Below, piece by piece: positions 1 to 11,850 of a stretch of DNA of 64,000 bases (the stretch's first letter is position 1; each line of letters starts with the position of its first letter). Where the stretch lies: assembly GCA_037447655.1 (NCBI GenBank), contig JBBHKE010003090.1, forward strand, positions 1 to 64,000. The letters run 5' to 3'. This DNA is from Zygnema cylindricum. Its lineage: Eukaryota; Streptophyta; Zygnematophyceae; Zygnematales; Zygnemataceae. The position numbers and the translations under genes were made by a program. The notes beneath the pieces were generated by a model. The model was not told where the DNA came from. It saw only the letters and a list, made by a program, of their open reading frames with translations, and made no database searches.

Positions 1-254
1 GGAAGGGTGAGACGGAGAGGAAAAGGGAGAAGGAAAGGGAGATGGGAAGGGCGAGAGGGGGGGGGAGGAGTCAAAGGGGAAGGCGGAGGGAGAGGAAGAG
101 AGAGATGGAGAGGGAGAAAGAGACGGAGATTGAGAGGGAGTGGTGGATTGAGGAGGAGATGGAGACAGAGGGGAGAGAGAGGGGGAAGGAGAGGGACGAG
201 GAGACTGGGAAGGAGGGGGAGAGGGAGAGGAGGGCGAGAGAGAGGGTGGGGTAA
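1..254. repeat. AG-rich low-complexity tract
   Basis: Nearly pure purine on the plus strand, built from GGGAGA and GAGAGG variants. The same composition recurs in several introns of this window. Open frames across it are Arg/Glu/Gly-only and are not credible genes. Confidence 0.9.
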
Positions 255-776
255 AGTGAGAGTTTTAATGATATTTGAGTATTTTCTAGGTCTTTATAGA
301 AAAAGAGCAAAGGCAGTCTGTCCCTGACTCCCTTCTCCAAGTCCCCACACTTGTTGTAGTCACTGAAGGCTTGATAGGGAGCTAGAGCCATGGCTGCCTA
401 AGCTCACTAGAGAAAACATGGGGTGGATTAGATATATTTACCAAAAGCTACTTGACGGACCCAGGAATTGATCGTGGTACCTGCGGTCCGTTAAGTTACA
501 ATAGCCGTTAGCTCTAACCGTTAAGTCTAGGACACATATTACGATATATACGGTTCGAAAAATATATAAATCGTAACATGTAGATTAATTCGTTTAACGG
601 CGAATAAATACTTAGTGCATAGATACAGTTTGATTTACTACAGAGTACGATATGGGGACGGAACTGATACCGCGCATTTGTTTCGATAGCAACACAAATA
701 CCGCGCGTCAAATTTCAACGGCTAGGATTATAGCCCGTTTTGAACAGAACGACCGCGATAGGCGCCGCGATCACGG
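255..776. other. Unassigned stretch before the retroelement
   Basis: AT-rich DNA with no credible coding frame, RNA gene or clear repeat boundary. It may contain the true 5' limit of the adjacent retroelement, but no target-site duplication could be identified. Confidence 0.5.
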
Positions 777-1668
777 AAAAGGTACTTTTGGCGTTTTACG
801 GTCTTTGCCACGTTATATGACACGTGGCGTGATAACATTGGATTACGGGAATGCCGGAGATTACAGTAACTATGCCGGAGATTATTGTCGACATTTTGGC
901 AATATCGTACAATGGCCGTACAGAAAGTACACCGGCACCTGTACTTTTCTGTACGACACAGTAATTTGATTGGTGGCGTACTTTAGTAGATAGAATTTTA
1001 GAGGGGGAATAGGGCTTAGAAAATTTTGGGTAGGTAGCTGCCTCTCCCAGAGAGCACCTTGTATAAATGGCAAACTTTGGCCAACCATAACTATCAATTT
1101 ACTTGACCATTTTCAGTGATTCTTTTTGCTGCATACTCAAGGGAGTCCACGCTACACAGGGGAATAGGTGGTCAGAGTTTTTTCCTGCCAGGGTGGCTGC
1201 ATTTCTAAGGGAAAGTCAAAGTGGGTGAATGTGTCCAAAACTCATATTCTAACTTTGCATTCTGTGGTGGAACTAAGCACACAGAAAGTCTTATTTCACA
1301 AGGGTGAAGCTATAATGGGTTTGTAACTGTCAAGGGGTCAATCATCTGGGTTCATATCAACTTGGAGTCGGCACTATCTAGATAAGTTTCTTTTGGATCC
1401 GGTCAGAGTTTTTGCCTGCCAGGGTGGCTGCATTTCTAAGGGAAAGTCAAAGTGGTTGAATGTGTCCAAAACTCATATTCTAACTTTGCATTCTGTGGTT
1501 GAACTAAGCACACAAAAAGTCTTATTTCACAGGGGTGAAGCTATAATGGGTTTGTGATTGTCAAGGGGTCAGTCATTTGGGTTTATATCAACTTGGAGTC
1601 GGCACTATCTAGATAAGCTTCTTTTGGATCTGCGATTTCTGTGGGCAATGGAGCACACAGAGTTTCAG
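777..1668 (+). repeat. Left terminal direct repeat of the retroelement
   Basis: Matches 3649-4325 closely over its whole length, except that it carries an extra tandem copy of a 231-bp segment (1170-1400 repeated at 1401-1631). The shared part includes GTACTTTTCTGTACGACAC, the TATA box and the first codons of Gag. Confidence 0.85.
1062..1068 (+). promoter_or_regulatory. TATA box in left terminal repeat
   Basis: TATAAAT, preceded by AGAGAGCACCTTG. It is conserved in the same context in the right repeat at 3938-3944. It probably drives transcription of the internal region from about 30 bp downstream. Confidence 0.6.
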
Positions 1669-3746
1669 GTTATGGGCCCACCATCTAGGGTGCCTATGTT
1701 TGATGGAACAGGCTTCACTTATTGGGAGTTTACAATGGAGGGATTGCTTTTCGAGAAGCACTTATGGGGAATTGTTTCGGGACAAGTGAGATGTCCGCCA
1801 CCTGGCTTTGGAGGAGCATACTATGGAGAATCATCTGGGGCTGCCCAGAGTATCAACCGGAGTTCAAATGCAACGGAAGGTGAAGGGAAAAACCTTTCCG
1901 TGGATGGGGAAATAGGGGAGAAGGAAAAATGGACACCTATGGTGAGGGGAGCTAGGCTCTCAACTATGGTACCACTTGTAGCGATTAAAACTGAAGAAAA
2001 TGACAGAAAAATATGGGAATGCAAAAACACTATAGCAAAATATTTCATACTTAGATATGTGTCTAAGTCCATAGCTATCACTCTTTTAAGTCTAACGAAG
2101 TCTTCAGAGATATGGGGAAGCACTAAGTCAGATTTATAAGAGTGAGACTATTCAGAGGCAGCAATTAGTAAAACAAGAAATAGATGCCTATGTTTATAAA
2201 GGCGATAGCATGATAGAATTTTGCAATGATATTGCTGCGCTATATGTTGAGCTTGCTAGTGCGGGATATGTAGAATCTGAGGAGAGGAAGATTAATACAC
2301 TACTTATGAAACTCCCAGATGAGTACGAAAACATCATTTGTCGTATGCAGGCAATGGATGGCTCCTCGTGGACTTGGAGCTTTACCATGGGGATAATTCT
2401 TGTGAGGGAAAGCACTTTGGAGCTTCGTAGGGGAAGTGACAAGGTGAATGCATTTACAGCTGGTGGTGATAGGCGGAAGCGTGATGAGAGGAACGACGGT
2501 GATTGGCGGAAGCGTGATGAGAGGAACGGTGGTGACGAGCGGAAGCGTGATGAGGGGAAGAAAGACAAAGGTAAACCTTATCGGAACTTTGGTGGAAAGA
2601 GAGGGAGAAGAAAAGAAAGTGGAGCTTCGAAAAAAGGGGGTTTGCTTCTTTTGTAGGGAATCGGGTCACTATATGGAGGAATGGCCTTGTTTGAAAAAAC
2701 TTAGAAGTTGGAATGTGGATGAGGAGGAAGAAGGGCAAGAGGAGAAAGAGGATGAAGATTTTTTAGAGCTTCTCCGGATTAGTAGTATGGGGAAGAGAGA
2801 AAAGCACACAGAAATTCCACGAAAGCAACAGTGTGCTTTTAGAGGTATAAGGGAAGTAAAGAGAGAGGAGGTACTTGAGGATGTCGAAGAGTGTAGAGTG
2901 TATGACTTAAAAATGAGAAAGTCAGATCTAGGATTCATAAATGAAAACGGGAAAGATAAAATTAATGAGAATAATTTTATAGATAATAGGGAAACAGAAA
3001 ACAGGTCGGAAAGGGAGACTTCAACGGATTTCGAGGAAAGGGGAGAAGTGAAACTCGAAGAGGTTTTAAAGGATAGGGGAGAAGAGAAATATTTGATTAA
3101 AGGTTTAGGGGAGAAAAAATATTTATTGGGAATTAAATTAGAAAGTGATGGTGGAAAGAATTCCATGGGAGAGAGTGAGGGATGTTCAAAAAATGGGGTA
3201 ATTATCATGGATAAAAATATGAGTACGGAAGATGTAGATCTTATGAGGAACTTAGTGGGGACTAGTGTTTTTTGGGAAAATTTGGGGGTGGATGGATTTG
3301 ACATCACTACTTGGTGTGATGTCGCTTGTGAAAATGTGCCTGTAAAAGGGTTATCATCCGGGTATGTGTTGCAGGATGGGGATGGGGCTGACTGTTGGAA
3401 ATGCAAAAGGGAAAGTAGATTCTGGTTGGATGAAAAAGGGAGGAGGTGGATAAAATCTTTGATCGGATTTATGATAAGTGGGGTGCTAAATGAAATGTGT
3501 GATGCAATTATTATTTCAGTTCATCTAATGCATTGTTTTAAATACGAGAGTATTTTTCTTAAGTTTTATAAAAGGAAAAAGAAAAAGAAAAAGGAAATAG
3601 GGGAAGGAGTGTTTGTTTATTTTTTTGTAAAAGTTGAAAGGAAGTACAAAAAAGGCACTTTTGGCGTTTTACGGTCTTTGCCACGTCAGATGACACGTGG
3701 CGTGATAACATTGGATTACGGGAATTCAAGAGATTACAGGAACTAA
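1648..3746 (+). pseudogene. Broken copia-type Gag with acidic/basic C-terminal extension
   Basis: The frame starts MEHTEFQVMG and carries a Gag/UBN2-like N-terminal region (FDGTGFTYWEF, residues about 17-27). It shifts frame near 2112-2125, continues as a helical Gag core (IDAYVYKGDSMIEFCND; LMKLPDEYENII), then has basic KRDERN-type repeats at 2465-2560. It shifts again in the A6G5 run near 2630-2640 and enters a degenerate zinc knuckle (CFFCRESGH) in which a later Cys appears as Trp. The following roughly 300 residues, rich in Glu and Lys, match no domain I recognise and read open to a stop at 3746 inside the right repeat. The two breaks show this copy cannot make intact Gag. The open C-terminal part could be a captured or element-specific ORF. 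Confidence 0.65.
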
Positions 3747-4325
3747 TCCTGATTTGACACTTGTCGACATTTTGGTCATGTCGTACAATGGCCGTACAGA
3801 AAGTACACCAGCACCTGTACTTTTCTGTACGACACAGTAATTTGATTGGTGCCGTACTTCAGTAGATAGAGTTTTAGAGGGGGAATAGGACTTAGAAAAT
3901 TTTGGGTAGGTAGCTGCCTCTCCCAGAGAGCACCTTGTATAAATGGCAAACTTTGGCCAGCCATAACTATCAATTTACTTGACCATTTTCAGTGATTCTT
4001 TTTGCTGCGGACTCATGGGAGTCCAGGCTACACAGAGATGTAGTCGGTCAGAGTTTTTGCCTGCCAGGGTGGCTGCATTTCTAAGGGAAAGTCAAAGTGG
4101 GTGAATGTGTCCAAAACTCATATTCTAACTTTGCATTCTGTGGTGGAACTGAGCACACAGAAAGTCTTATTTCACAAGGGTGAAGCTATAATGGGTTTGT
4201 GATTGTCAAGGGGTCAGTCATTTGGGTTTATATCAACTTGGAGTCGGCACTATCTAGATAAGCTTCTTTTGGATGTGCGATTTCTGTGGGCAATGTGGGC
4301 AATGGAGCACACAGAGTTTCAAGTT
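3649..4325 (+). repeat. Right terminal direct repeat of the retroelement
   Basis: Second copy of the repeat at 777-1668, lacking the extra 231-bp tandem unit. It ends around the sequence GAGCACACAGAGTTTCAAG, after which the two copies diverge. Confidence 0.85.
3938..3944 (+). promoter_or_regulatory. TATA box in right terminal repeat
   Basis: TATAAAT in the same context as in the left repeat. If active it would read outward towards 4.3 kb. Confidence 0.5.
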
Positions 4326-5324
4326 TTAGCGGGCGATAGGGGTATTGGGAGGGGAGAGGGAGGGGGAGGGGAAGAGGGATAGGGAGAGTTAGGGGGAGAG
4401 GAGACAAAGCAACATCCAGGTAGGGTACCCAAAACAAAATTACCTAAGTAAACCACTATGGATAAAAAACCCATAAAATCACACCTTTAAAACCCTTGAT
4501 CTCATTTCAAGAAAAGAAGAGCAAAGAACAAAAAGAATCTTTTGAGTTCATTATAAAGAGGAACAATGCCCTTACTTTTTCCAAAAATACCTCGTGATCC
4601 TAAAAGTATAGTAGTGTTTCGTTTTCTCAAGTTTCTCCCCGAATTGTTGAAAGATTGATCTAGGTTGCCAATCCTTTAGAAGTTTAAAGGTCATTATGAA
4701 GAAAATCGAATTTCTTTGAAAAGTAAAGGACATAAAATAATCTATTTTAGAATCTCATCTCAGATACTATAATCTCGTGATTCTACAACGAATGTTTTCA
4801 CTACAAAAATACATCACATTTTAATGTCCACGTTTCATCTCTCTCCCTTTAGATTCTCCGAGAATCTTTGGCAACTAGAGTACATTCTTAAAGTACAACA
4901 ATAAAACTACATGTTGAAATTAAAAAAACAACTCCCCATTTTCAATTCCCTATCGTCAAATTCCCTCATCCGGACTCTTCCAAACTCAAGTCTCTAATTT
5001 ATAACTGAAAAACTTCCCGACTTCCCATTCTACTTTAAAGCTAAACAATTTTCCAAGCTTTTCGATTTTCCAATTTTTCAAATTTCCCAAATTTATCGTA
5101 CAGCCGCAAATGCGGTCACGGAGAGTTTTATTCTTTAGCTCCTCCAATCCGAGCCGAAATATTTTCTCGACCAAGACATTGATGTCGATTTGAATACAAA
5201 ATTAGCAAATCCACACTAATTTCGAATCCCCATAAGATTTTCAAATATTGACTAAAATACACTTCCGATACAAAAATATCGAAACACCATTGAGATTCAA
5301 GCGTAAGAATATGATGTGAGATCA
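4326..5324. other. Intergenic spacer, 3' flank of the expansin gene
   Basis: A short AG-rich patch (4335-4400) is followed by AT-rich unique-looking DNA. No gene was recognised. The part next to 5324 should hold the 3' UTR and poly(A) signal of the minus-strand expansin, but no signal stands out. Confidence 0.5.
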
Positions 5325-5986
5325 TCAAGATTGGCTTAAAATAGTGAATTTCCCCGGTCCTCCGACAATATGATAACCAAATTGGGCATAAGAGGCTCCA
5401 ACTGCCAAAGGAAAAATATAATTTGGAAGAGTATACGTATTTGCACCCAAAGAAACAATGTTGTATTTATCGATGGGATTAAAGTTGTCCGCAACAAAAA
5501 TTAGGGTGTTAACCGGTTTATCTCCGCTGTTTCTGAAATTAACCGAATAGTGATAAGTCACCGCTTTTCCGTTGTCAGAAAGATAACTTCCAACCAAAGT
5601 TTGAGAAATAACCACTTTCGTACCTGTAATCAAAGTTAAGTAAAGAAGACATAAAATTAGAAAAGTATGTTATTTTGGCGAAGATGACCAAAAATTAGAA
5701 CAGCAAAAGAGGAAAAAAAATTGCGGAAATGTGTGACAATTGTTTGTATTGACAAGCATTTCAAGGAAATTAGAGTGAAATTGATAAGGTTTTATAATTA
5801 CATCTGTTATAGACATTTTTTATCATTCTTCGTTGATGCTGATCATGTAGACAATGTCAAAAGTGATCATTAACAGCCATAATGAGCCTATTTGTAAAAT
5901 ATGTGCATACATATACATATACATACACGTATACATATACATACACATATACATATATATATAATACATATATATACATATATATA

Positions 5987-6054
<68 letters not shown>

Positions 6055-8781
6055 GAATATGACCAAAATTAATAAACCAAATACTAATAGCTTAATAAAA
6101 CGAATCAGATACTGACCTGCTGGAGGCGTTGTCGACGAAGGCGAATTTGGAGGTGGGCTTATTGGAACTGAAGGAGGAGGAGGGGATGGCGGGGGAGAGG
6201 AGGATGATGGAGGAGGAGAGGATGGAGGAGGAAGAGAGGAGAGAGAAGGAGAGGATGGAGGAGGAGAGGATGTAGGAGGAGAGAGACCAGGCAAATTAGG
6301 TGTAATTTGGGAACTTGTTCCTCCCGAAGAAAATTGTGCTCCACAATCGTACAAAGTCCCCGCTGTAAAAGTCGACGGAATTGTTTTCGGACATGTGATG
6401 ATCTCACCTGCCAGTTGTTCCATGTGGGAATCCTGTTAGTAATTACAGATACTGAACTGGATAATTATACTGGATGAATAGTTAAAATTGATACTGGACA
6501 TTGAAAATGAACTTGAAATTACTTCGAAACTGCAATTGAAACTGAGATTGAAATCAAAACTGGAATTGGAAATGGACTTGAACTCATAATAAAGATTGAC
6601 ATTAGAATTGAAACAAAGTATTGGACAGAAAATCAAATTCCATTCGACAATGAAATTGGACTTTTTGCTATTGCAATTGCATTTTTGTTTTTTTTGCAAT
6701 TTGAGTTGAAATTGGTTCTCTGGCTAATAATACCAATGAAACTACAATTCTCAACTGGTAGTGAATGTGAAACTGGAATGGAATTTCAAAAACTGAAACT
6801 GAAAAGCTAACAGAAGAGGAAGAAAGAACTGTTGAACTTCTGTGGATATGTGTGGAAAGTTTGTACGTTTGTGTCTTATTTCTATTTTCGAGTACAATTA
6901 CATATACTGTTGCATTTACAGTTACAACTCTAGTTTCAGTTCCAGGTGAAATTTTCGGTTCCAGTTTCAGTTCCAGTTTTCGTTACATTTACAGTATACA
7001 GTTACAGTTATGTTTACATTTACATTCACTTTTACATTTGAAGTTGCAGCCACAGTTACATTTGTATCCACACTCATATTTCCATTAACATTTACTTTTA
7101 TGCACATTTTTAGTATTATTTCTTTACCGGTGGCGCTTGCGGTCAATTGGACGATATAAGGGCCGGAGAGGGGGGAGGAGGAGAGGAAGAAGAAAGACGC
7201 CCCCCAGTCCTTTGTCAGGGTTGTGAAAACAGCAGAATTTGCCTGACAAAAAAACAAAAGAAAGAGAGAGAGAGAGAGAGAAAGAGGGAGAAAAAACTTG
7301 AAGGATGAACAATGAGCTTCCTCAAAAAAGGGCTGGAAAGGTGAAGTCCTAAAGAAGCTGCAAAGAAGCTTCCAAAAACGGAAAAATTGCAATGAAGCTC
7401 CCTAAGTAATATCCTAAACAGCTTCCTAAGAAGAAAAGAGAGTCTCAAGAAAGTTTGAAAAGGAAAATGTACAAAGAAGCTGCGAGAAAGCTTCCTTCAC
7501 CTGTTTGAAAGCGACGGATGAGACGGATCCGGGACCGCCGCCGCCCAACGGAACGAGTCCGACATAGAACGAGTTGAATCCGGGAAGAATCCGTAAAGAC
7601 AGGGAACTAGAGGCATAGGGACAAGGAGCTCTGCAACACCATTTTTGTACTTCTTTTGAGTGAAGTTCTTATGTTTTAAAATCCATATCTTATACAATTC
7701 CAAAGCACCGGGAGAACATAAAAAACAATTGCCCAAAAAATATCCAAAAGATATCCAAAAGATGTCCAAAAGAATGCCCAAAACATATCCTAACAACACC
7801 CAAAAAAGTCAAAAAATAAGAAACTTAGCAGAAAAACATATATACCTTTGATAGGAAATATCCAGAACCCCAACGGCTCTCAGAGCATCTTCTTTTCCAG
7901 GGAGCGCGAGAGCCCCAAAAGCCGTTCCACTCAAATCAAAATGAGTTTTTCCTCCGCCGCAAAAATCGCCGCCCGGGCAGAGATCTGTCACGACTACGGT
8001 GACAGGCGTAGACGCACAGAGAGCATTCGTGCACTTAACCTGTGCCGATAAATAAATAAAGAAAGAAATAAAGAAAGAAATAGAAGGAGTGAAAGGGCGA
8101 AGTTAGGGGAACTGAAACAAGTCCGATGCATAAAAGAATTAGAAAACAAAACAGAAAAGGAAAAAGAAACAGAAAAGAAACAGAAACAAACTGAACCGGG
8201 AAGCGAAATGGAAATGACATCCAAAACAAAGAGTTCCATGCGTTAGTTTCCATTGAAAGGAACTGACCTGGTAGCATGATCCACATCCTAAACCATTTTG
8301 ATATAAAGGAGCACTCCCAGCCACAATAATGGCTTTGTACGGAGTGAGAGAGAGAGCACCATAGCCACAGGCTCCCCCTGGAGATAACGGGAAAACGGAA
8401 AAACGTTTAAACGGAATGGAACAGAATTGAATGGGGTAGAAGGGAACAGAAAAGACAAAACAGAACACGGGAGTGAGTGACATGAATTGGAGAATAAGAG
8501 GAAGGTAGAGAGAACGGAAAATGGCTCTAAAATTTAGGGATTGTGAATTTGAGCGTTTCAAAATTGAGAGAGGGAGAGGGAGAGGGAGAGAGAAGTGAGA
8601 GAGAGAGGGAGAGAGGTATTGACTCACCATCTGTCCCATCCCCTTGCGCTTCACCATACCACGTGGCCTGGGAAGTTCCGGCAAGACCGCCATAAGCCCC
8701 ATGGCAAACTGCCACGTGGAAAATAGCTATTGGCAACAAGACACCCAAAAACCGCCATGCCATAAACCTTTGAGTATCCAT
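5325..8781 (-). CDS. Secreted beta-expansin-like protein with C-terminal CBM49
   Basis: Seven exons, all with GT-AG borders and consistent phases: 8781-8628, 8377-8268, 8039-7846, 7630-7501, 7242-7128, 6407-6117 and 5623-5325, giving 430 residues. Residues 1-28 form a signal peptide (hydrophobic FLGVLLPIAIFHVAV). Domain 1 (about 35-150) has expansin marks: WYGE, DGGACGYG, CGSCYQVKC, TDLC and HFD at 121-123 within HFDLSGTAFGA, a beta-expansin-like wording. Domain 2 (about 155-262, CBM63 fold) contains DWGAS, SGPYIVQLT and IPSTFTAGTLY. A Pro/Ser linker fills about 265-331. Residues 332-430 read as a CBM49 (YHYSVNFRNSGDKPV; YTLPNYIFPLAVGASY), a module known from the C-terminus of plant class C GH9 endoglucanases. 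Expansins loosen walls without hydrolysis; an added cellulose-binding module should increase wall anchoring (inference). The ATG at 8781 gives the best signal peptide; the ATG at residue 7 is an alternative. Confidence 0.9.
5905..6053. repeat. (TA)n / (CATATA)n microsatellite in expansin intron 6
   Basis: CATATA-type repeats grade into about 60 bp of pure TA, in the intron between the linker exon and the CBM49 exon. Confidence 0.95.
6430..7110. repeat. Cryptically simple GAAACTGGAATTG-type DNA in expansin intron 5
   Basis: The intron between 7128 and 6407 is mostly degenerate repeats of GAAACTGGAATTG on one half and TTACAGTTACA-like words on the other. No gene is present. Confidence 0.7.
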
Positions 8782-8986
8782 AGTTGTCAAAGTCCTTACA
8801 AATTGGTCCCAAAGTCGATATTAAAAATCTTCTTTCAAAAAAAAAGGTGAATCCCAATGAATTTAGTCACCAAATGAAAGTAAAAAGAAGAAAAAATAAC
8901 CCAAAAGGAAGAGAAATCCCTAGCTCTAAGCAGGAATAACCACAGTAGCAGTTGTTGGTTCCCCTTAGCTTCTCTCGTGTTCCCCA

Positions 8987-8993
8987 TTTATAG
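8987..8993 (-). promoter_or_regulatory. Candidate TATA box of the expansin gene
   Basis: CTATAAATGG on the minus strand, about 206 bp upstream of the ATG at 8781. This would put transcription start near 8955-8960 and give a 5' leader of about 175 bp. No other good TATA lies closer. Confidence 0.5.
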
Positions 8994-8999
8994 AAAGCG

Positions 9000-11850
9000 A
9001 ACTGGATGGTTACAAACTTGTACGTTCAATTTGCTGCGCGCCGAAACGACCTAGTCGTAGGTCGGTCCGGTGACAATTGTCGACGGGCGACAAAGTTATC
9101 GTCGCACTGCGACAAAGCGCCTTCGCCGCGTCACATTTCCCATGCGACAAAACCTTTCGGTGCGCTGCGAATTGGCGGATTGTACGGCGTCGCCGGCTTG
9201 CATAATTGTTGTGGGTGAGGATACAGCGCCGTTGTAAAGAAGCGCCCCTTCGTTAGGGCTAAAAGTTAACGAACTCGCGAGCACTATTCATTTTAAACAA
9301 ATAATGCGACAAATAGAATCTCGTGATTCGCTAGCATCGTTTGCATGCGACATGCAAACGAAGGGCTCTCAGCGTTTAACCCTCAGCGCCGAGTCTCATA
9401 TGACAGAAGACAGAATCATTGTTTTATTCGGCAGTCCGGCGGGATCTCGTTGCTGAGTGCGCAAGTTGGAGAAGGTTTGACGGACAGCATTGACACGTGG
9501 CATGTGTATTTTGGATTTAAAGGTGCTGTCGAGAACTTTAGCGTGCAACAAATTCAAAGGACTGTAAAGCATAGTTCAAGAGTAGGCGTTTTTACATAGT
9601 TGTTCACGGCGATTAGTGCGAACGTACCAATCGCGACGAATTATACGCAACGAACGCATTGAACCTTTTGAACAAATCGTTAAAAATCGTTAATGAATTT
9701 CTTTCCGTACTATTCCGTACATGGAAAAAAAAAACTTATACATATAGCGCAGTTTGCAAGTTTTTCTCGTTAAATGAGCGGTAAAATATTAAAAATGTTT
9801 AATTAGATATCACACTCTATGAGTGATTTGGAACTCCTTCATCAACTGGCAGTGGAGACGTCCAAAATAGGCTATTCCACCTGTGTGGCATAACCGGGTT
9901 CAAACGTCCGCAAATGTAAACTTTTATCAAATTCCGTCACTCTGAGCCTATCTGACAGGTATAAATTTTCAATATTTAATGGCGGCTTCTTTCAAAAAAA
10001 ATTGAAGAAGAGGCCCGTACAATTTTCAAACTTTACGCGTGAAATTAGTGTGACGTTCAACGTCTCTTTTCGAAAATGTCCGTACATTTTCGATGAAATA
10101 ACGTACAAGTTCCGTGATATTTCTGTTCAGTTCACTGAACAGAACGTACCAATAACTACGACGTATCTTTTCCTGGAATTCCGTACATATCCGTAAAAAA
10201 AATGTAAAGTTACCGTAATTTGTTTACAAGTTTCCGTAAATTTCCAGTTTCAATTTACAGTAGACCTTTTTATGGTAGGCCTTTGGTAGGCGCACAAAAC
10301 TTGGCACAAAACTCGCGTAGACTAGGCATACTGTATTTGTGTGCGTTGTGCACACTCTTGAACGAACGTACGAATCTGACTTTTGATCATAGTACAGCGC
10401 ACGCCGCCAGACGAAATTTTTTAGCCAAAGTGTTTTTGCAGCCACCAACGTGTAGGTTTTGGTAATATTTTGGCAATGTGGATTTTTTTTTTTTTTAATC
10501 GTGTTTTTGCAGCCACCAACGGGTAGGTTTTGGTAATATTTTTGGCAGTGTGGAAAAAAAAAATTATCGTCCCATACTGCCTGGTTGGTCAATTTGAGGC
10601 TGTATTTAGTGTGGCCTTCAAAATTGCAGACGCTAATATGAAAGATAGTCCTACCCTAAGTTGTGTTATGGGTTTTTCATGTGATCTTCTTAGATCGCTA
10701 CTTTGATCAGCGACCGTCCAATCGTCCAAATCTGATAGTTTAAATAAAAAATACCACAAAACTCACAGGAAAAAAAAATTGTCCGGATGTTTTTCAAAAT
10801 TTAGACATGACATTTAATTCTCTATCGATCGATGTGCAACTCAACCATGTTACTATTTTTTTTCATTTTGCGACCCATACAATATGGGTCTTAAGGTCAT
10901 ATTGTATGTTTTACATACAATAGGCATATTGTATGGGCCTACTTTCACCTACTTTTGAACTATGCTGTAAAGTAGAGTAGAGTACAGGTAAGGTTAGGTT
11001 CGTTAGTACTGTACTGTAGTTCACTTTGGCAATTTCATGGATTGAAGTAAAAGAGCTGGTTTTTCTGAGAGTGTATATTGGTCACTCAAAATATAGTGTG
11101 CGACATCACATATACTTACATCATAGGGTCATCCTTCCATTCGGATATTGATGCCCATACTACACCTTTGAATTGTTTTTAGCGTTATATACGCTATATC
11201 GACGCCCACAATTTTTTAGGGTTTTGCCTGAAATAAAATTCACAACACTAATTTTTTTTTTTACGTTAACTAAGGTTCTGGTGAATTAGTGTTACTAATT
11301 ATAATTTATGATTTTATTGAATAGTGTGATGTAGGGCCATGTTAGTCCGTTCAAAATGGTATTTTGTTAAGAAAAAAAAATACGAAGTATGGTTTAGAAT
11401 AATCGCGATCGCACTTAAAAATGCGCTCATCGTAAAAGGCAGAATGAGATCATACCTATTTTAGTGTAGAGATATTGATCGCGTATTAAATATACGAGAG
11501 AAAACCTAAATTAGAGTTATGAATAAATTAGAGTAAAATGACGTTACGGTGTATGATTTGTCAGATTTTTTAATTTTACCTATTTTACGGTAAAGATCTT
11601 GATGGTAGATCCGTTCTACCCAAATCAACGTTATGGATCAATTAGAGTAGTTTTTTTTTTTTGAAATCTTGAAAAATCCAAATTAGCGGTAATAGCGCTA
11701 ATTAATTTATAACACTAATAATTTCTTAACGTTATTAACGATTCAAGGTGTACATAGCTCATCGTTATTAGAATATTAGTGCTAGAAAAAAATAGATAAC
11801 AAATAAATGACAAAAACAATTGGAAATCGATCATGGCAGTGACTATTTTG
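9000..11850. other. Gene-poor region with scattered repeat fragments
   Basis: No credible coding gene. Words such as TTCCGTACATTTCCGTA at 9990-10240 resemble the interior of the hAT element at 57595-58515, and CGACAAAG-rich sequence at 9060-9200 recalls the DNA upstream of the ABCG pair. A 50-bp segment beginning TTTTTGCAGCCACCAACG is duplicated in direct orientation (about 10432-10481 and 10503-10552). The rest is AT-rich with nothing recognised. Confidence 0.5.

Larger units (their letters stand above)
777..4325 (+). mobile_element. Gag-only LTR-type retroelement with long terminal direct repeats
   Basis: Two long direct repeats (about 777-1668 and 3649-4325) flank an internal region with a broken Gag-like reading frame and no protease, integrase, reverse transcriptase or RNase H. 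Each terminal repeat contains a TATA box (1062-1068 and 3938-3944) in the same context, as expected for LTR promoters. The Gag frame begins inside the conserved edge of the left repeat, which is odd for a classical LTR element, and no tRNA primer site is evident. It is best described as a non-autonomous, LARD- or TRIM-like derivative of a copia-type element. Terminal dinucleotides and target duplication are unresolved, so the ends are approximate. Confidence 0.75.

Noticed and set aside
5882-6115. Tyr/Ile/Thr repeat peptide
   Set aside because: Translation of the (TA)n and CATATA microsatellite in an expansin intron.
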